Below are positions 31,394 to 37,457 of a stretch of DNA of 40,480 bases, one piece after another. A model generated the notes under the pieces. The model did not search any database. It was not told where the DNA came from and was given only the letters and a program-made list of their open reading frames with translations. Every line of letters begins with the position of its first letter. Positions within the stretch are counted from its first letter, which is position 1. The position numbers and the translations under genes are program-made. Source of the DNA: a virus; the IMG/VR virus record IMGVR_UViG_3300026118_000013, positions 1 through 40,480 of that record. One strand, written 5' to 3'.

Positions 31394-31538
31394 AACCTGG
31401 CTTGAGCTTGTTCAACATGTTGTTGAAGTTTCAGAAAATGAAGCAAAGAACCAGCTCTACGATCAGTTTATGAAGGTTGCATTAACTATATCCGATGAAA
31501 TCCTTGAAACCATTGAAGAAATAGACGATGAGCCTTAA
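31311..31538 (+). CDS. Small protein (75 aa)
   Basis: MKKTLPPMRKRTVFKVKHPL begins basic; the end is acidic (ISDEILETIEEIDDEP). GGAAGAAG lies close before ATG; a start at 31332 is possible. It overlaps genes on both sides. Unknown function. Confidence 0.6.
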   Translation: MKKTLPPMRKRTVFKVKHPLIGKDCRFKTWLELVQHVVEVSENEAKNQLYDQFMKVALTISDEILETIEEIDDEP

Positions 31539-32115
31539 GCAGATTATTCAGCGCAGCCAAACTTTCAACCGGGAAGGCATAGAAGCCGAACTTGTCTTGC
31601 CCGGTGAACCTAATATTTATAGCATTAAGGTTAATTTGGCGCGCCGTTCTTACACATTACAATATTTTCGGAACATGAAATTTAAATCGATCCTTAAATG
31701 TTTTTTTCTGTCCTACATGAAAACCACTACTCCGGTCGTGATAGTTGTAAAGTTCTTTGTAACGCCTCCGTCTAATGTGAAAATCAGTAAACGCGAATTG
31801 AATAAAGAGTCTGTGCCGGCAGCTCAATCCCATGAACTTTGCGACTATCTCCTTTCGTTTCAAGAAATGCTTCATTTAGTCCTTTTTAACTCATATCGGC
31901 AGGTAGTTAAGCTGGATGCAGAGAAGTACTATAGTAGCAATCCAAGAACTGTTTTTAAATTTATGTCATGGGCTAATTATGTCGTATTGCAAAATATTGA
32001 TTCCGTTCACTCCTCAAACAAAGGCAAAGATAAGCCTACAGACCAAGGGCTTTTACCAGCCAATGACACGGGGCTTGAAGCACACCAAGACGCTTGTAAA
32101 GAAGCAATTCGGTGA
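31528..32115 (+). CDS. RusA-like protein, possibly inactive (195 aa)
   Basis: VVIVVKFFVTPPSNVKISKR, then HELCDYLLSFQEMLHLVLFN and SYRQVVKLDAEKYYSSNPRT, with FKFMSWANYVVLQ. The order (strand, D.l..f...l..vlf, .q.v.l...K.y) is that of RusA-type resolvases, but the usual cluster of catalytic Asp residues is mostly absent. It may be a structural partner of the RusA gene that follows. The last 45 codons overlap that gene and are less protein-like. Confidence 0.5.
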   Translation: MSLKQIIQRSQTFNREGIEAELVLPGEPNIYSIKVNLARRSYTLQYFRNMKFKSILKCFFLSYMKTTTPVVIVVKFFVTPPSNVKISKRELNKESVPAAQSHELCDYLLSFQEMLHLVLFNSYRQVVKLDAEKYYSSNPRTVFKFMSWANYVVLQNIDSVHSSNKGKDKPTDQGLLPANDTGLEAHQDACKEAIR

Positions 32116-32464
32116 TGCGCCCCTTTATGATGGCCCTCTTTTTATGTGTGTGCATTACGTTATACCTGCTCCGCTCTCTTTGCCAGAAATAAAACGTAAG
32201 CCGATGCATGGTCATGCGCATATGAGGAAGCCTGAACCACAATATTTTGACGACTATCTCAACGCTGTACTCACTGATATTGTTTATACGCCAGAGTCAA
32301 GAGTAGTTTGCTTTTTACGAACCAAAACTTTGACAAAAGAAAAAGTTGGCAAGACAATTATTTTTATCCGCCAACTTGGTGAAGGAAATTTCAATTATCA
32401 ATATCCTTTTATTTTGGACGATATTGAAAAAAATCTAATTATTGAACCTTTTGAAAATAATTAA
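31979..32464 (+). CDS. RusA-family Holliday-junction resolvase-like protein (161 aa)
   Basis: MSYCKILIPFTPQTKAKISL, LFMCVHYVIPAPLSLPEIKR, KPEPQYFDDYLNAVLTDIVY, SRVVCFLRTKT. RusA enzymes have K.D.DN...A..D.l.. and a nearby D; here PEPQYFDDYLNAVLTDIVY supplies two Asp plus a further one, in the same spacing. It should cut branched recombination or packaging intermediates as a dimer. ATG 31979 is chosen because upstream codons only repeat the previous gene's other frame. Confidence 0.6.
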   Translation: MSYCKILIPFTPQTKAKISLQTKGFYQPMTRGLKHTKTLVKKQFGDAPLYDGPLFMCVHYVIPAPLSLPEIKRKPMHGHAHMRKPEPQYFDDYLNAVLTDIVYTPESRVVCFLRTKTLTKEKVGKTIIFIRQLGEGNFNYQYPFILDDIEKNLIIEPFENN

Positions 32465-32536
32465 TAATCTATTATATACTGTATAATTAACATTAGAAAT
32501 GCCACAACCATATATTTAAGTATTGTTTGTGCCATA

Positions 32537-32782
32537 TTATAATGCCTTCTTTTCATTATGGCATTGATTAAACAAACAATGGCCACTTGTTGCAAGGCTT
32601 CCTTCAATTTTGCATAAACGTTTGTCTATTTCATCTACTTTTTGCGTTAATTCCTTTAATTCAATTTTAACTTCTTTGATTTTCTCCTCAAGCCTGTTAT
32701 AGAAAAACCATATCATAACTCCGATGGCAAACAATTGTATAATATTTACTTCTTTAAATAATTCTATAATCAATTCAGTCAT
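32537..32782 (-). CDS. Single-span membrane protein with coiled coil, holin-like (81 aa)
   Basis: MTELIIELFKEVNIIQLFAI then GVMIWFFYNRLEEKIKEVKI: one membrane segment followed by a heptad-rich coiled coil (LKELTQKVDEIDKRLCKIE) and a His/Cys tail. This plan is like XhlA/holin-accessory proteins. It overlaps the integrase end as ATGA (32779-32782). A lysis role is possible but no lysin is next to it. Confidence 0.65.
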   Translation of the reverse strand: MTELIIELFKEVNIIQLFAIGVMIWFFYNRLEEKIKEVKIELKELTQKVDEIDKRLCKIEGSLATSGHCLFNQCHNEKKAL

Positions 32783-33696
32783 ACTAATACCTCTTCTTCT
32801 TTGTGTCCCTTTCTAGGGTGAAAGTTATGAAACATTTCTTGCATCTTGTTACTGCTTAAATGTGTATACCTCTGTGTGCTTGCAATAGAGCTATGCCCTA
32901 ATACCTCTTGAATCAGTCTTAAATCTGCTCCCGAATCAAGCAAATGTGTAGCGCAAGCATGTCTTAGCGTGTGCGTTGTAACGTCATCCAACTTCGCCTT
33001 TTGCGCATATCCTGTTACCATCTTAAACAAAAACTGTCTTCTAACGGGCGAGTTATTGATTGTAGTAAATAGAGGCCCTTTGCTTTTGCCCCTATAATCC
33101 TGAATGTATTTGTTTATCCAAAAATACGCTTCTTCCGTGATAGGTACAGTCCTTGTTTTCCCTCGCTTACCGCAAGAAACAAGGATACTATCTTCCGTGA
33201 AATGATTTATTTGCAAGTCGCATAGCTCCGTTGCTCTTAATCCGCTGGAATAAAGCAACTCAAGGATTGCTCTATCTCTCATTCCTGATTCTGTTGTAAT
33301 ATCTGGTTGCTCAAGCAGTAAATTAATCTCTTCAAGCGTTGGAATTCGTGGCGCCGGCATCCTTCTTGTTGGTGAGTGAATATCTTGGGAAATGTCTTGG
33401 TCCATAAACTTATTTCTCCTTAAAAACCGGCAAAATGATCGTATCGACATGAAATACCGGTTGATTGTTGAATCGCTCTTGCCATTTTGGTTACATTTAC
33501 CTAAATATTCTACTATATGCAAGGGTTTTAGGGTAGAAAGTCTTTTAATATTTCTTTCACACAGGAAGTCAAAGAACATTTCTAAATCTTTCCTGTAGTA
33601 CTCAACGGTTAAATGACTTTTGCTTAAAGCTATCTCTGCACAATAGCTATTGAGTGTCTCTTTCATCCAAGTTAAAATCATTAATTGTTTTTTCAT
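32779..33696 (-). CDS. int: Tyrosine recombinase / integrase, XerC/D-like (305 aa)
   Basis: An N-terminal SAM-like core-binding domain (LTVEYYRKDLEMFFDFLCER) is followed by the catalytic domain: Arg in SSGLRATEL (about 172), Lys in the beta-hairpin CGKRGKTRTVP, HTLRHACATHLL (His-x-x-Arg), LGHSSIASTQRYTHL (His and the nucleophile Tyr). All six catalytic positions are present. The even, short architecture is closer to XerC/XerD than to lambda Int. ATG 33696 has AAAGGA nine bases upstream. It overlaps the ribbon-helix-helix gene by 50 bases; no attP was found. Confidence 0.92.
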   Translation of the reverse strand: MKKQLMILTWMKETLNSYCAEIALSKSHLTVEYYRKDLEMFFDFLCERNIKRLSTLKPLHIVEYLGKCNQNGKSDSTINRYFMSIRSFCRFLRRNKFMDQDISQDIHSPTRRMPAPRIPTLEEINLLLEQPDITTESGMRDRAILELLYSSGLRATELCDLQINHFTEDSILVSCGKRGKTRTVPITEEAYFWINKYIQDYRGKSKGPLFTTINNSPVRRQFLFKMVTGYAQKAKLDDVTTHTLRHACATHLLDSGADLRLIQEVLGHSSIASTQRYTHLSSNKMQEMFHNFHPRKGHKEEEVLV

Positions 33697-33865
33697 TAAA
33701 AAGATTCCTTTGTTTTTGATGGTGTGCATTTAAATATTCTAAGTATTTTACTATAGCGTAAGTTTTGGTAACCCCATGATCTATACAAAGTTTCGAAAAC
33801 ATTGCGTATAAGTCCGCCGGTATTTTCAAATTCATTGACTGTGTGCCTATTTTTCGGTTTCTCAT
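33647..33865 (-). CDS. Ribbon-helix-helix protein next to integrase (72 aa)
   Basis: QSMNLKIPADLYAMFSKLCI, then VTKTYAIVKYLEYLNAHHQK: a strand and two helices of the Arc/CopG fold. AGAGAG lies before ATG 33865. It overlaps the integrase at one end and, by 170 bases, the upstream frame at the other. It could act as an excisionase-like or lysogeny regulator. Confidence 0.65.
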   Translation of the reverse strand: MRNRKIGTQSMNLKIPADLYAMFSKLCIDHGVTKTYAIVKYLEYLNAHHQKQRNLFNEKTINDFNLDERDTQ

Positions 33866-34007
33866 AAATTTCTCTCTGTAATTTGTTTATCTCTCTTTGC
33901 ATTCTATCAAGTAGCATTTCTGCCATAACGCCTTTGCGGTTTTCTTCCTTGAATCTTGCTAAAAGAGCCATTTCATTTTCAAGTTGCATTTGTTTTTGGT
34001 TTTCCAT
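33696..34007 (-). CDS. Small helical protein with overlapping tail (103 aa)
   Basis: Residues 1-48 (MENQKQMQLENEMALLARFK; VMAEMLLDRMQREINKLQRE) are a convincing coiled coil. From about residue 49 the frame lies over the ribbon-helix-helix gene for 170 bases and loses protein character. A one-base shift would end it with an ATGA overlap, the normal arrangement here, so the tail may be a mutation, an error or overprinting. Confidence 0.55.
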   Translation of the reverse strand: MENQKQMQLENEMALLARFKEENRKGVMAEMLLDRMQREINKLQREIYEKPKNRHTVNEFENTGGLIRNVFETLYRSWGYQNLRYSKILRIFKCTPSKTKESF

Positions 34008-34032
34008 ATAATCAAACTACCTTGGTTTTATA

Positions 34033-34049
34033 GGGCGCCGTTAACGCCC
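34033..34049. other. Small GC-rich hairpin between leftward genes
   Basis: GGGCG and CGCCC flank CCGTTAA. A TATAAA follows on the minus strand, so this could be part of an internal control region upstream of the gene at 34007. No T-run. Confidence 0.4.
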
Positions 34050-34056
34050 ATTTCGT

Positions 34057-34269
34057 TTAGGTCGAAGAAGGAGCACTTGTTCCTTCTTCAATTAAATAAT
34101 GAATGCCTTGCTTGCCGTAACAAGATTGCATGTCTTCACACGAAGTGTTTTTGCTTATAACCTCCGCGCATCTGTTGCAAAGTCCATAGCCTTTGTCTCT
34201 ATTGTGCCATTGCCTGCCTTTTGCAAGTTGGCCACAGCAACAACACTTAAGTAATCTAATAGGCTTCAT
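34057..34269 (-). CDS. Zinc-binding small protein (70 aa)
   Basis: LLKCCCCGQLAKGRQWHNRD then GYGLCNRCAEVI gives C..C...(17)...C..C, a treble-clef or zinc-ribbon arrangement. Coupled to the gene before by an ATGA overlap. Function unknown; similar proteins are common in phage accessory operons. Confidence 0.7.
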   Translation of the reverse strand: MKPIRLLKCCCCGQLAKGRQWHNRDKGYGLCNRCAEVISKNTSCEDMQSCYGKQGIHYLIEEGTSAPSST

Positions 34270-34574
34270 TCTTCCACCTCACACTTATTGCATGTTTCGC
34301 CTCTTATCCTGCAATCAGGCTCAAAACCTTCATGGCCACAGTTGCCACAATAGTACCACTGCTCAAGCATATCACCGTTCATCATTGCGCATTGAAAGTC
34401 CTCATTTATTAAGAACACGTGCCCGCTTATATGGTTCATCATCGGACTAACGTTTTCAGGTATAAAACCACTTGGCAAGCCTTGTTCCTGCCATGCTTTC
34501 AATAATTCTATCAATTTGTTTCTACCTTTGTAGCCAAATTCTGTTAAGTCTTGTGTCGTTGACTCTTTATTCAT
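34266..34574 (-). CDS. Zinc-ribbon protein (102 aa)
   Basis: The C-terminus has YYCGNCGHEGFEPDC and CNKCEVEE, two CxxC pairs. The N-terminal helix (RNKLIELLKAWQEQGLP) may dimerise. ATGA overlaps link it to both neighbours. No family recognised. Confidence 0.7.
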   Translation of the reverse strand: MNKESTTQDLTEFGYKGRNKLIELLKAWQEQGLPSGFIPENVSPMMNHISGHVFLINEDFQCAMMNGDMLEQWYYCGNCGHEGFEPDCRIRGETCNKCEVEE

Positions 34575-34798
34575 TGTTTCTCCTTTTCTGTTATAATTTG
34601 TGATCCTTCCGCGAAGGTGTATTGCTCCATCAAAGATCGCTTAAATCTTCTCTGTGTTTTAAATTGGCATGAGCTGCATATGTAAACAAAGTCGTCATCC
34701 TTTAGTTTCAGGTAGGCGTTTAACTTAGGATACAGCTTACCAGTGAAATAAGTGTCACTGTGCATGCCTGTTTGGGTATTGTAATGGTTACTAATCAT
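34571..34798 (-). CDS. Small CxxC protein (75 aa)
   Basis: MISNHYNTQTGMHSDTYFTG; the single CSSC at about residue 41 (DDFVYICSSCQFKTQRRFKR) is followed by a basic stretch. Part of the tight leftward string of zinc-binding genes. Confidence 0.65.
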   Translation of the reverse strand: MISNHYNTQTGMHSDTYFTGKLYPKLNAYLKLKDDDFVYICSSCQFKTQRRFKRSLMEQYTFAEGSQIITEKEKQ

Positions 34799-35091
34799 TT
34801 TTGCGCCTCATATTTCAAGTTTTCTAGGACTTGCGCTGCCATATGCATACTCAAAAACATTTCGGCAGAGGTTCTTCTTACTGCACCAAATGGATGGCTA
34901 ACAGATCCCATTTCGCCTATTTCTTCAATGACATATCCGCCATATATTGAGCTGTAATCTAACACCCAACCACCTGGTAAATGGTCAACACCGTCTGCAT
35001 TATCATTTACAAGTATTGGATGCGCTTGCTTGTCATAAGCCTTGAGTAATCGCTTAAACATTCCTTGCACTTCTTTCTTTGTGTATCTCAT
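34795..35091 (-). CDS. Conserved phage protein of unknown function (98 aa)
   Basis: MRYTKKEVQGMFKRLLKAYD; GGWVLDYSSIYGGYVIEEIG; SVSHPFGAVRRTSAEMFLSM. The core G.W.LDY...YGGY.I.EI......HP.G..R....M pattern is frequent among phages, always uncharacterised. First gene of the leftward small-gene operon. The 250-base gap before it (35092-35343) shows no clear gene or strong promoter. Confidence 0.75.
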   Translation of the reverse strand: MRYTKKEVQGMFKRLLKAYDKQAHPILVNDNADGVDHLPGGWVLDYSSIYGGYVIEEIGEMGSVSHPFGAVRRTSAEMFLSMHMAAQVLENLKYEAQK

Positions 35092-35343
35092 GTGTTTTCG
35101 CCTATTCTTATTGTTTGCTTACATTCAAACGCTACAACCTGGCCAGTGTTACTTGGCTATCAGGGAGACAGATTGAATTTGCTCTTGTTACACACTTACG
35201 ACTTTGTATCGTTCGTGCTTGTGATTAACAATAACATGCTAGCTAGATTTCTGTCTACTGTTTTTGTGTGTATTGCATTAAATGGGTGTTTTGGCTAGTG
35301 TAAGGGAAAGTGTATCAACAACTTACAACAAAGGCTATGTAAC

Positions 35344-35772
35344 ATGAAAGGAAAGAAGCTATCAGTTAAAGAACGGATGGAAAAATTAGAGAAAGACTCA
35401 AATTATAGAAAACAGATCTTCAAAGAATTGTGCCAACATATTTCGAAAGGTTTCTCTCTTGATTGCTTTAGTGCGTTGAGTGAAAATTCAATTAGGACTT
35501 ACATAAAACTATATCCCAATGAGTTCGTTCAGGAAGAATTAGAGCAAGCTATGCGGGATGGTAAAGAAGCATGGGAGCAAATTGGTTACAGACAAAGTAA
35601 TGGGTCTTGCTTAGGTAACTCAAGAAGCTGGTTTTATAACATGGCTCATAGGTACAAATGGTCTGATAGAGTGCAAGTTGAAGCTGAACATAAAGGACAA
35701 GTTGCGGTCAATGTTGTAAGCTATGCAAGCACAAAGGCTCCTAGTGATAGTGTAGAGGCACAATCAACATAA
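35344..35772 (+). CDS. Terminase small subunit-like protein (142 aa)
   Basis: IFKELCQHISKGFSLDCFSA, then SIRTYIKLYPNEFVQEELEQ, AMRDGKEAWEQIGYRQSNGS, SRSWFYNMAHRYKWSDRVQV. A helix-turn-helix followed by the WY...R....W.D....E pattern is typical of small terminases, which bind pac and recruit the large subunit. It is far from the large subunit and on the other strand. Repeats and a hairpin follow the gene at once and could be its pac site. I am confident of the family type, less so of the function. Confidence 0.7.
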   Translation: MKGKKLSVKERMEKLEKDSNYRKQIFKELCQHISKGFSLDCFSALSENSIRTYIKLYPNEFVQEELEQAMRDGKEAWEQIGYRQSNGSCLGNSRSWFYNMAHRYKWSDRVQVEAEHKGQVAVNVVSYASTKAPSDSVEAQST

Positions 35773-35860
35773 TATCAATTATGAATACCATGTTTGAACG
35801 TCTTGCGATGCATCATCTACTACACTTGTAATCACAATTAATAACTTGAAATTGTTTAGG

Positions 35861-35896
35861 ATCATTACCCCCATGGCCCCCATGCAGGGTAGTGAT
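35861..35896. repeat. Inverted repeat with CATG-rich loop
   Basis: ATCATTACCC (35861-35870) pairs with GGGTAGTGAT (35887-35896), ten pairs with one G-T, around a loop containing CCATGG and a second CCCCCATG. No T-run, so protein recognition is more likely than termination. Confidence 0.6.
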
Positions 35897-35920
35897 ACCT
35901 ATGTTCCGACCATGCTGAAA

Positions 35921-35964
35921 ATTTTTCCAAAACCAGGACTTAATTTTTCCTAACCAGAGCTTAA
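35921..35964. repeat. Two tandem 22-23-base repeats
   Basis: ATTTTTCC..AACCAG..CTTAA occurs twice head to tail (35921-35943 and 35943-35964) with a few differences. Iteron-like doubles of this size often bind initiator or terminase proteins. Confidence 0.6.
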
Positions 35965-36051
35965 CTCCTTAGACAAATCCGCACAGCACAGATACGTAAG
36001 TACCTAATACACAAAGGTTTGTGAAGCACCATGAGTGGAACACTAATCCCT

Positions 36052-36070
36052 ATGTAAAGCGGGTTTACAT
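36052..36070. other. Perfect 7-pair hairpin
   Basis: ATGTAAA and TTTACAT flank GCGGG, 60 bases before the sigma70 promoter. Could be an operator or cruciform. Confidence 0.5.
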
Positions 36071-36129
36071 TGCACGGAACCCATCGAGAAAATTATTTTC
36101 ATGCAATATTAAGGAATTAAAGAATTTTC

Positions 36130-36158
36130 TTGACATAACACCCCTACAACAGTATAAT
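36130..36158 (+). promoter_or_regulatory. Perfect-consensus sigma70 promoter
   Basis: TTGACA (36130-36135), exactly 17 bases, TATAAT (36153-36158). No other site in the window matches consensus so fully. Transcription would start near 36165, where no convincing gene begins, which points to an RNA product. Confidence 0.8.
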
Positions 36159-36164
36159 TTAGCG

Positions 36165-36280
36165 AAGAGAGATGTAAAGCAAGATGCATCAGACGCGACC
36201 GTTCGCGCAGCTCACTTGTCGCTAGGCAGATATCTCTCTGAGTGTTTTCTTCAGAAAAGCTTCAAGTTTTTTCTGAAGAC
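36165..36280 (+). ncRNA. Candidate structured small RNA
   Basis: The transcript from the perfect promoter would fold with its start and middle paired: AGAGAGAT (36166-36173) with ATCTCTCT (36232-36239), extendable by two pairs. Inside is CGCGA-CCGT-TCGCG (36194-36207); an alternative is GCGAC with GTCGC (36195-36199, 36218-36222). A perfect 10-pair hairpin CTTCAGAAAA/TTTTCTGAAG (36249-36278) closes the unit but lacks a T-run. No known RNA family is recognised. The RNA overlaps the 3' end of the convergent membrane gene, so it could also act as antisense to it. Confidence 0.5.
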
Positions 36281-36546
36281 GTAAGGAGAACTGTGCCTTC
36301 TTCTTGATTCGTAATCTCACGGTACTTTTCCAACATAGCTACGATGGAATTTCTTGATTTGAGGGCACTCTTAGACAGTTCGTTTAGTTCTTTTGCGAAT
36401 GCTTGTTGATCGAGAAGCATTCGCATCACCGTTTGGTTGATCTGTGCCTGTGCGTTTAGCTCATTTTGCACGTCATTGATTCGAACCGCAAGATATGCTA
36501 CCCACATACAGAGTAGAGGGATTACTGTGATAAGTATTTTTTCCAT
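36262..36546 (-). CDS. Membrane-anchored helical protein (94 aa)
   Basis: MEKILITVIPLLCMWVAYLA is a membrane anchor or uncleaved signal; the remainder is a long polar helix (NDVQNELNAQAQINQTVMRM; FAKELNELSKSALKSRNSIV). This N-in plan resembles i-spanins and other envelope proteins. AAGGAG lies before ATG 36546. Its own promoter carries the palindromic motif. Convergent with the candidate RNA. Confidence 0.65.
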   Translation of the reverse strand: MEKILITVIPLLCMWVAYLAVRINDVQNELNAQAQINQTVMRMLLDQQAFAKELNELSKSALKSRNSIVAMLEKYREITNQEEGTVLLTSSEKT

Positions 36547-36566
36547 TTTTTCTCCTTTTCTGGTGC

Positions 36567-36596
36567 ACTATAGCAGTTTCAAGAAAGTTTTTGCAA
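36567..36596 (-). promoter_or_regulatory. Sigma70-like promoter of the membrane gene
   Basis: On the minus strand TTGCAA (36596-36591), 18 bases, TATAGT (36572-36567), followed by AAGGAG and the ATG at 36546. The palindromic motif covers the -35 box and spacer, so a bound regulator would compete with or recruit polymerase. Confidence 0.6.
36579..36596 (-). promoter_or_regulatory. Palindromic motif copy 5 (minus orientation)
   Basis: TTGCAAAAACTTTCTTGA followed by AA on the minus strand; matches 13 of 15 fixed positions of the consensus. It is the only copy in minus orientation and the only one serving a minus-strand gene alone, with the TTGAAA end toward it, 33 bp from its ATG. Confidence 0.6.
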
Positions 36597-36652
36597 GTTT
36601 TCGTTTATTTTATTGAGCTTCTTGCGTATTCTAGCTCTCAAAGGAGCATATT

Positions 36653-37054
36653 ATGCCAGAAACACTCACAATACATTCCGCTGCAAAAAAGCTGAATTTG
36701 ACCAGACAAGCCGTTCATGCGGCAATTATTTCCGAGAAGCTCAAAGCAAACTATGAAAGCGGGCACTGGGAGATACATCCGGAGGACTTGGACAAATACA
36801 TTCAGAGCAAGTATGACAGAAAGTACTCCAAACATAATGGTGACAAGGTTTTTGATATGAAAAAGGGAACCATTTCAATCGCAAGGGCAGCAAGACTTCT
36901 TGAATATAGCTACAACGCATTATATTACTTAGTGGTTTCTGGACAGATACCTTCAAAACGCAAAAATAAGGCATATGTTGTGAAAATCGACGATATTAAT
37001 GCCGTTTCAGACAAGTTTTTCGATGGAAAACGCATTTTCTTACCCCTGGCTTGA
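36653..37054 (+). CDS. Two-domain excisionase/MerR-like DNA-binding regulator (133 aa)
   Basis: Two related helix-turn-helix units follow each other: LTIHSAAKKLNLTRQAVHAA...LKANYESGHWEIHPEDLDKYI (residues 4-55) and ISIARAARLLEYSYNALYYL...IPSKRKNKAYVVKIDDINAV (74-122). Each has the S.A.A..L......V...I..g.l.....g....i...D. pattern of excisionase/MerR-type winged helices. Two such domains in one chain would read a near-palindrome, such as the recurrent motif that flanks this gene on both sides (36579, 37069). AAAGGAG precedes ATG. Confidence 0.75.
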   Translation: MPETLTIHSAAKKLNLTRQAVHAAIISEKLKANYESGHWEIHPEDLDKYIQSKYDRKYSKHNGDKVFDMKKGTISIARAARLLEYSYNALYYLVVSGQIPSKRKNKAYVVKIDDINAVSDKFFDGKRIFLPLA

Positions 37055-37068
37055 GTTTTTTTCACATT

Positions 37069-37086
37069 TGTCAAATAATTTCTTGA
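37069..37086 (+). promoter_or_regulatory. Palindromic motif copy 6
   Basis: TGTCAAATAATTTCTTGA followed by AAA, 15 bases after the regulator stop and 78 bp before the next operon (37164). A half copy (TTGTCAAAAAG) lies at 37129-37139. Confidence 0.65.
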
Positions 37087-37163
37087 AAATTTTCCCAAGT
37101 TTTTGCAAAGTCTGGCTTTAACGGTAGTTTGTCAAAAAGAATCATTAACCATGTGGAGATTGT

Positions 37164-37457
37164 ATGAAGATAGAAATTGATGTGAGAGATGCGGATATTC
37201 AAGACAAGAAAATTCTTGAAGATTTGAAGGCTAGTTTTGAAGCCCAGATTAGTCAACTTAGTGATTTTGCTAAGCAGAGGATAGCGCATGAGATTGAACA
37301 AGCCAGAGTTAGATTGTGCGTGCTGTCGGATAAGTGGGGTAACGTTCTTTGCGAAAGAGCACAAGAAGAGCTCAACAAAGTATTGAAGATTGAGAAGAAA
37401 GGTATTGTAGCGGGAGTTTATACAAGCGGGATTTTTGTTAGTGGTGGTGGCTGCTAA
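37164..37457 (+). CDS. Coiled-coil protein upstream of SPFH gene (97 aa)
   Basis: MKIEIDVRDADIQDKKILED, LKASFEAQISQLSDFAKQRI, then a Gly-rich hydrophobic end (GIVAGVYTSGIFVSGGG). GGAG lies before ATG; the stop overlaps the SPFH start (TAATG). It is probably a partner of the SPFH protein. No family recognised. Confidence 0.65.
   Translation: MKIEIDVRDADIQDKKILEDLKASFEAQISQLSDFAKQRIAHEIEQARVRLCVLSDKWGNVLCERAQEELNKVLKIEKKGIVAGVYTSGIFVSGGGC

Larger units (their letters stand above)
35773..36129. other. Gene-poor control region after the small terminase
   Basis: This stretch holds a hairpin (35861-35896), a tandem 22-base repeat (35921-35964) and another hairpin (36052-36070) leading to a perfect promoter at 36130. 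A GTG-started frame from 36021 to 36284 runs through the promoter and is probably not a gene. The region is a candidate for the origin, the pac site, or both. Confidence 0.5.

Noticed and set aside
32465-32536. attP site beside the integrase
   Set aside because: The gap is AT-rich with small inverted repeats, but I found no repeated core or tRNA-end match to support it.
35065-35298. Hydrophobic frame of 77 codons
   Set aside because: It begins inside the leftward gene at 35091, has no ribosome site at its start and resembles translated AT-rich intergenic sequence.
36249-36278. Rho-independent terminator
   Set aside because: The stem is perfect but neither strand has a T-run after it; I keep it only as a hairpin.
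36021-36284. GTG-started frame of 87 codons
   Set aside because: It contains a perfect hairpin and a perfect sigma70 promoter, lacks a good ribosome site and overlaps the convergent membrane gene; an RNA explains the stretch better.
5694-37086. Reading the palindrome as a sigma54 promoter
   Set aside because: The distance between TG and TTGA is three bases too long for the -24/-12 elements and the GG/GC pairs are missing.
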